Origin: Acholeplasmataceae bacterium
GTDB lineage: Bacteria > Bacillota_I > Bacilli_A > Acholeplasmatales > Acholeplasmataceae
Reading direction: 5' to 3'
Length of the DNA stretch: 64,000 nt
NCBI GenBank assembly: GCA_030603805.1
Contig: JAUVXD010000002.1
Location: 231,690-295,689 of the forward strand
The notes under the pieces are model-generated. The model saw only the letters and a program-made list of their open reading frames with translations, did no database searches and was not told the DNA's origin. Positions 62,894-64,000 of the stretch are shown here, in pieces. Numbering within the stretch: position 1 is the stretch's first letter; every line of letters starts with the position of its first letter. Both the position numbers and the translations under genes were made by a program.

Positions 62894-62970
62894 TGGCGGT
62901 CCGGACGGGATTTGAACCCGCGATCTCCTGCGTGACAGGCAGGCATGTTAACCCCTACACCACCGGACCA
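62894..62970 (-). tRNA. tRNA-Asp (GTC)
   Basis: 77 nt, GGTCCGG-type acceptor, anticodon GTC in CTGTCAC, TTCAAAT T-loop, encoded CCA. Confidence 0.97.
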
Positions 62971-62972
62971 TT

Positions 62973-63049
<77 letters not shown>

Positions 63050-63078
63050 ATATTATATATATTTTATTAGACTTTGAG

Positions 63079-63169
63079 TGGCGGAGGAAGAGGGATTCGA
63101 ACCCCCGCGCCTTTTACAGCCTGTCGGTTTTCAAGACCGATCCCTTCAGCCAGACTTGGGTATTCCTCC
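63079..63169 (-). tRNA. tRNA-Ser (TGA)
   Basis: 91 nt with a long variable arm, acceptor GGAGGAA/TTCCTCC, anticodon TGA in CTTGAAA, encoded CCA. Confidence 0.96.
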
Positions 63170-63211
63170 ATAATTATAGCACATGTGTTTTCTAAATGGT
63201 AGATGCAAAGT

Positions 63212-63288
63212 TGGTGGACCCGGTAGGACTCGAACCTACGGCCAACCGGTTATGAGCCGGTAGCTCTAACCAACTGAGCTACGGGTCC
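63212..63288 (-). tRNA. tRNA with CAT anticodon, probably tRNA-Ile2 (lysidine-modified)
   Basis: 77 nt, acceptor GGACCCG/CGGGTCC, anticodon CAT in CTCATAA. It resembles Firmicutes tRNA-Ile2 (GGACC...TAGCTCAGTTGGTTAGAGC), and its place between Met and Ser is that of Ile in B. subtilis clusters. TilS would convert C34 to lysidine. Met identity is the alternative. Confidence 0.85.
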
Positions 63289-63292
63289 AAAC

Positions 63293-63369
63293 TGGTAGCG
63301 GCGGGGGGGGTCGAACCCTCGACCTTACGGGTATGAACCGTACGCTCTAGCCAACTGAGCTACGCCGCC
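63293..63369 (-). tRNA. Elongator tRNA-Met (CAT)
   Basis: 77 nt, anticodon CAT in TTCATAC, close to the B. subtilis elongator tRNA-Met. The T-stem contains an A x C mismatch (GAGGG against CCCCC) next to a run of eight identical bases. Confidence 0.88.
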
Positions 63370-63436
63370 ATTATATAATCCTCAATGACTACATGTTTGA
63401 ATCCATAATTGCTCGAACACATATTTTTAAATAATA

Positions 63437-63512
63437 TGGTGGAGCCTAGGGGGATCGAACCCCTGACCTCCTGCGTGCAAAGCAGGCGCTCTCCCAGCTG
63501 AGCTAAGGCCCC
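63437..63512 (-). tRNA. tRNA-Ala (TGC)
   Basis: 76 nt, acceptor GGGGCCT with the alanine-type G-U pair at position 3-70, anticodon TGC in TTTGCAC, encoded CCA. Confidence 0.96.
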
Positions 63513-63516
63513 ATTT

Positions 63517-63604
63517 TGGTACCTCGAGCCGGACTTGAACCGGCACGGATTCATCATCCATGGGATTTTAAGTCCCACGTGTCTACCTATTTCACCATCG
63601 AGGC
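63517..63604 (-). tRNA. tRNA-Leu (TAA)
   Basis: 88 nt with long variable arm, acceptor GCCTCGA/TCGAGGT, anticodon TAA in CTTAAAA, encoded CCA. Confidence 0.96.
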
Positions 63605-63617
63605 GTTGGTTAATAAA

Positions 63618-63693
63618 TGGTGACCCGTGTAAGAATCGAACTTACGACACCTTGATTAAAAGTCAAGTGCTCTACCGACTGAGCTAACGGGTC
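63618..63693 (-). tRNA. tRNA-Lys (TTT)
   Basis: 76 nt, acceptor GACCCGT/ACGGGTC, anticodon TTT in CTTTTAA, encoded CCA. Confidence 0.97.
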
Positions 63694-63699
63694 GAAAGA

Positions 63700-63775
<76 letters not shown>

Positions 63776-63783
63776 AATAAGAA

Positions 63784-63859
63784 TGGTGGGAGATAACGGG
63801 CTCGAACCGCTGACCCTCTGCTTGTAAGGCAGATGCTCTCCCAACTGAGCTAATCTCCC
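63784..63859 (-). tRNA. tRNA-Val (TAC)
   Basis: 76 nt, acceptor GGGAGAT/ATCTCCC, anticodon TAC in CTTACAA, encoded CCA. First tRNA after 5S rRNA. Confidence 0.97.
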
Positions 63860-63873
63860 ATTCTTAGAGATAC

Positions 63874-63985
<112 letters not shown>

Positions 63986-64000
63986 TCTCTCAAAACTAGA

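Overview
The window looks like a piece of a low-GC, wall-less Firmicute-derived bacterium of the Acholeplasma type (Mollicutes with the standard genetic code). The evidence is a base composition of roughly one-third GC, UGG for tryptophan with UGA used as a real stop (for example gltX and fruK), Firmicutes-style RNA regulation (PyrR attenuator, guanine riboswitch, T-box), a B. subtilis-like tRNA order after 5S rRNA, several lipoproteins, and no cell-wall synthesis genes. Genus-level assignment is inference; the species cannot be read from the sequence. Almost all genes lie on the minus strand, so transcription runs from high to low coordinates.

Layout, from high to low coordinates (direction of transcription). 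64000-62780: end of an rRNA operon (5S) followed by eleven tRNA genes (Val, Thr, Lys, Leu, Ala, Met, Ile-CAT, Ser, fMet, Asp, Phe) and a terminator. 62650-57800: accessory block with an unknown possible nuclease-fold protein, a DegV/FakB-type fatty-acid-binding protein with a MarR regulator, and a ROK sugar kinase coupled to a degenerate Enzyme I-like protein. 57740-43213: the complete S10-spc-alpha ribosomal operon (rpsJ to rplQ, with secY, adk, map, infA, rpoA) behind one strong promoter and a structured leader.

43072-30328: a three-gene ABC-2 exporter, a surface nuclease lipoprotein with an aldo/keto reductase, a second ABC-2 exporter, two DUF975-like proteins in the window as a whole (one here), a truncated lipoprotein abutting an ABC-transporter remnant, and an oligoendopeptidase operon. 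30283-29121 (plus strand): trxA and a short thioredoxin reductase-like gene that lacks the usual NADPH motifs. 28922-21273: a long housekeeping operon ecfA1-ecfA2-ecfT-truA-tmk-holB-ricT-trmN6-orf-rsmI. 21267-18452: T-box leader, metG, yitT-like. 17547-14807: fructose operon fruK-IIA-IIB-IIC.

14727-13092: guanine riboswitch and purine permease. 13021-10849: an alpha/beta hydrolase fused to a membrane domain, with an unexplained terminator-containing leader. 10777-8265: pyrP (plus strand, PyrR attenuator) divergent from pyrR and a DinB-like gene. 8173-7233: rplM-rpsI. 7147-1: MFS transporter, a small P-loop kinase, gltX, two unknown surface/membrane proteins and the start of a DUF2779-like gene.

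The metabolic theme is scavenging: nucleobase permeases controlled by riboswitch and PyrR, a surface nuclease, an ECF vitamin-transport core, fatty-acid uptake proteins, peptidase and sugar PTS. No CRISPR array, insertion sequence, prophage or recognisable defence cassette was seen. The best candidates for new biology are the catalytically degenerate Enzyme I-like protein beside the ROK kinase, the orphan hydrolase leader RNA, and the NADPH-motif-less thioredoxin reductase.
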